Origin: Sympetrum striolatum
Lineage: Eukaryota > Arthropoda > Insecta > Odonata > Libellulidae
Length of the DNA stretch: 64,000 nucleotides
Direction: 5' to 3'
Assembly: GCA_947579665.1 (NCBI GenBank)
Contig: OX388346.1
Coordinates: forward strand, 87,608,615-87,672,614
Positions 61,986 through 64,000 of the stretch are shown here, piece after piece. The position numbers and the translations under genes were made by a program. The notes beneath the pieces were generated by a model, which saw only the letters and a program-made list of their open reading frames with translations, did not search any database and was not told where the DNA came from. Within the stretch, counting starts at the first letter, position 1. Each line of letters opens with the position of its first letter.

Positions 61986-62640
61986 TCCTATATTTAGGCA
62001 TACGCAATTATCTACTAAAGTTACGAAAAATTTATTTTTCTATTAGTTTTATTAGAAAAAATATTCGTGCCAACCACCATCTGTCTTAACATAGTTACCC
62101 AATTTTGTGGTTATTGCGAGTTATTTACGTCAAAACGTCGTTTTCATTTATACCTTTTTGTTACCATGTTAAATACAACATGATTGCTATATTTCTTCAA
62201 AGTTTTATTTGGAGGCTGATTTTAAATTTAAAACACGTATATTTATTTCATAATAATTATTCAGTTATAATATTTAGCTGAAAATTATAACTGTGAGCTG
62301 ACTCTCTTGCAGTAGATTGAGCTCTTGCTGATTGATAAGGTTTAAAAGTTTTCTCCTTTGCTTTTCATTCCATTTGTCTTTATTGGTTTTATTTTCTGTA
62401 TGTTGTTCATTTTCGACATTCTCTGTCACCTTTTAGGTTCCCGATGTTTAAATGTGTGGTCTTTATTATTAATAATAGTTTTTGTTTGTAATTTGCTAAA
62501 ATTTTAACACTTATGGCATTGCATAAATTTATAATTAATCCTCAGTTTTATCGGTTTTCATCGAATATGACCAGAAAAACATTATTTATCATCTTTATGA
62601 CAATTAGTTAATATAATATAAATTTTTAAACACGTATACA
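61986..62640. other. Unassigned AT-rich sequence
   Basis: No gene or repeat recognised. It lies between two parts of the hairpin-ended element and may be sequence inserted into it or an eroded part of it. Confidence 0.35.
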
Positions 62641-62675
62641 TCCCAAGGAATAACGAGCTTGATGAAGGTCTGACA

Positions 62676-62704
62676 GGGCCGGGAATTGAACCCGGGATCT
62701 TCCT
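62676..62704 (-). other. tRNA-like T-arm / B box, possible SINE head
   Basis: On the minus strand GATCCCGGGTTCAATTCCCG forms a perfect T-arm: a 5-bp stem (62679-62683 with 62691-62695) and a 7-base TTCAATT loop, with the consensus B box GGTTCAATTCC. Upstream on that strand, only a weak A-box-like TGGCTATATT is seen. There is no anticodon or acceptor stem, so it is not a working tRNA gene. A tRNA-derived SINE remnant is likely. Confidence 0.5.
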
Positions 62705-62719
62705 CCATCCGGTAAATTT

Positions 62720-62800
62720 AAATTTAATATAGCCATCGGGAATACTGTCGTAGATAAAAAATTCTTATTTGTGGAGAAAGTCATGTGTTGGCCACATCAG
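62720..62800. mobile_element. Hairpin-ended element, right end (copy 3, part 2)
   Basis: ACTGTCGTAGATAAA, then GTGGAGAAAGTCATGTG and TTGGCCACATCAG match the right end of copy 2 (53998-54069). It is followed at once by the left end of another copy at 62807. Confidence 0.75.
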
Positions 62801-62806
62801 AATTTT

Positions 62807-62950
62807 ACTTTCTTCATATACGAAGTATAGAGAAAGTATTGTTTTCATGAAAAAATTTGACTTCGAGATTTCAACGGAAATACATGTTTTGGGGTCTCTA
62901 GAACACATTTTAACCATTTTCGGAATGTTGTATGTGTGTGTGTGAGTGTG

Positions 62951-62952
<2 letters not shown>
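62807..62952. mobile_element. Hairpin-ended element, left end (copy 4), cut at its GT tract
   Basis: Left palindrome (62807-62837, one T-for-C change), then the shared TTGACTTCGAGATTTCAACG stretch, and a short GT tract that stops at 62952 where an (ATT)n run begins. Confidence 0.8.
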
Positions 62953-62999
<47 letters not shown>

Positions 63000-63000
63000 T
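62953..63000. repeat. (ATT)n microsatellite, likely a LINE tail on the minus strand
   Basis: About 15-16 ATT units. On the minus strand this is an (AAT)n run directly after CTACCTGGGATAAA, as expected for the 3' tail of LINE clades that end in TAA-type repeats. Confidence 0.85.
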
Positions 63001-63360
63001 TATCCCAGGTAGGGAGTGTACACAACGCTCCAAAACGGCCGTCTGGCGTGAATGGGGTGGTACGGGCCCCTTGCCCGCACCCCCTCCCAGTGCGGCCGTC
63101 CTACCTTCCTAAATAATCCCGAGAACCCCCCTCGCCGAGTTCGCCAGGGCTCAGCCTGGTTTCCCTCGACCCTAACAAATTCCCAACCCCCCAACCCTCA
63201 CCCACCCCCCAACCCTAACCCACCCAACCCCGTTCCCCCGCAACCCTCCCCCCAAACCCCCCTCCCACTACCTCGGCCCCTCTGCCCCAGCCCCACTGCC
63301 CAAGCCCCCCGCCCCAGTCCCCGTTCCCCTCACCCTATTCCAGAGTCTGGAACCTAACCG
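62953..63360 (-). mobile_element. Probable 3' end of a minus-strand non-LTR retrotransposon
   Basis: GC-rich block, abruptly different from its AT-rich surroundings. Read on the minus strand it runs from a G-rich region (63360-63180, many GGGG runs) through GGGGTGCGGGCAAGGGGCCC-type sequence. It then passes ACGGCCGTTTTGGAGCG and ends CTACCTGGGATAAA(AAT)n. A simple-repeat 3' tail, and insertion into the GT tract of another element, support a LINE tail. No RT is visible on this strand, so it would be a heavily 5'-truncated copy. A captured GC-rich host segment is the alternative. Confidence 0.5.
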
Positions 63361-63409
63361 TGTGCTGTTGTGGTTGGTGTCGGTGAGTGTCGTGCGCATG
63401 TGCGTGAGA

Positions 63410-63472
63410 CGCCGACGATGATGATGGTGATGATGATGATGAGGATGATGATTATGATGGCGATGATGGTGC
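63410..63472. repeat. (GAT)n microsatellite, imperfect
   Basis: About 20 GAT-type triplets with GGT, GAG, GGC and TAT interruptions, just before the non-LTR RT region. Confidence 0.85.
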
Positions 63473-63494
63473 CAGCACCTTGCACGACTCTTTT

Positions 63495-64000
63495 AAACTA
63501 CCCGTTTCGGTATCGAGTGGAAATTAGCTAATATTACTCCTGTTTACAAAAACGGATTAAAGGAGGACCCGGGAAATTATAGACCCATATCATTAACTTC
63601 GATGTCCGGAAAGGTAATGGAACATATCGTCGTAAGCTCACTCATGGGATTTTTAGTTAGAAATGAATTCCTCGACGCAAACCAGCATGGTTTTCGAAAG
63701 TCCCGATCATGTGAAACCCAACTTGCTCTATTTGTACACGATATCTTAAAGTCTGCCGAATGTAAAAAGCAAGTGGACGCTATTTTCCTAGATTTCAAAA
63801 AAGCATTCGATAGAGTCCCCCACTACAAACTAATTTACAAACTAAAACTAGCGGGCGTTAACAAGGAAGTAGTCGACTGGGTTAAGGATTTTCTCTAAGA
63901 GAGGGAACAACAAGTTGTACTGGATGGCGTTAGCTCAAATAGAGTCAAAGTTACCTCTGGCGTACCTCAAGGCAGTGTAATTGGACCTCTTCTTTTCCTT
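63495..64000 (+). pseudogene. Non-LTR retrotransposon reverse transcriptase (broken, runs off the window)
   Basis: One frame reads WKLANITPVYKNG (about 63519), DPGNYRPISLTSMSGKVMEH, LDANQHGFRKSRSCETQLAL, and IFLDFKKAFDRVPH (first catalytic Asp). After a single in-frame TAA at 63896-63898 it continues EREQQVVLDGVSSN and VTSGVPQGSVIGPLLFL at the window edge. These are consecutive RT blocks of Jockey/CR1-type LINEs, in the right order and spacing. The YADD block lies beyond the window. The RT domain appears 5'-truncated, or the start is unclear, because sequence before 63495 gives no match. The single stop makes this a much younger copy than the fossil at 11035. Confidence 0.9.

Noticed and set aside
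63180..63230. Telomere-like AACCCTAACCC sequence
   Set aside because: Only two or three imperfect units within a generally C-rich run; no regular array of an arthropod TTAGG or vertebrate TTAGGG type.
63052..63357. Proline-rich protein of 101 residues
   Set aside because: It reads the C-rich strand of a GC-rich block, has no domain, and the block is better explained as a retroelement tail.

Overview
The window looks like repeat-rich, AT-rich animal chromatin, most likely arthropod and possibly insect. The basis is a BEL/Pao retroelement with an insect-like pol, degraded non-LTR and Ty3/Gypsy fragments, a C2H2 zinc-finger fossil, many GATA, GT, ATT and GAT microsatellites, and about 50 kb of tandem satellite DNA. 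I see no intact host gene, no intact transposon and no complete RNA gene. Most open frames in the satellites are chance frames repeated with the satellite. The species assignment is inference.

Layout. 1-6454: satellite A, units of about 165 bp in a higher-order repeat (HOR) of about 1.1 kb. Six of the seven units in a full HOR carry a tRNA T-arm-like box (GGTTCGANNCC with flanking CTGG/CCAG pairing). The seventh slot holds a short palindrome and a GATA tract. 6455-about 10098: a 5'-truncated BEL/Pao element (RT, RNase H, integrase, 3' LTR) with three in-frame stops and a frameshift, exactly at the junction between satellites A and B. 10099-11010: old, diverged copies of satellite B (about 163 bp). 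11011-12180: a short island with a LINE RT fossil and a zinc-finger fossil.

12180-about 42800: the core of the window, a near-identical HOR array of satellite B (about 164 bp monomer). Successive blocks, measured from a recurring anchor, are 1639, 1640, 2947, 3595, 2947, 3595, 2947, 2944, 2944 and 2946 bp, then a partial block. That corresponds to 10, 10, 18, 22, 18, 22, 18, 18, 18 and 18 monomers. The 18+22 pair forms a 6542-bp super-repeat. 42800-46870: diverged monomers of the same satellite without HOR order. 46870-50630: a different satellite, C, about 93 bp. 50640-54545: an array of about 85-bp units (satellite D) split by copies of a hairpin-ended mobile element and a possible TTAA-flanked MITE.

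54546-57109: mostly unassigned sequence with an antisense Gypsy RNase H fragment. 57150-61690: satellite B again, diverged and inverted. 61690-62950: remnants of the hairpin-ended element and a tRNA-like T-arm. 62953-63360: an (ATT)n tract and a GC-rich block that together look like the 3' end of a minus-strand LINE. 63480-64000: the RT domain of a plus-strand non-LTR element running off the window.

How it fits together. A homogeneous HOR core flanked by older monomeric copies of the same family, with neighbouring satellites, an inverted arm and dead transposons, resembles the architecture of regional centromeres or pericentromeres (for example human alpha satellite). The sequence shows the architecture. 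Centromere function is an inference that needs chromatin data.
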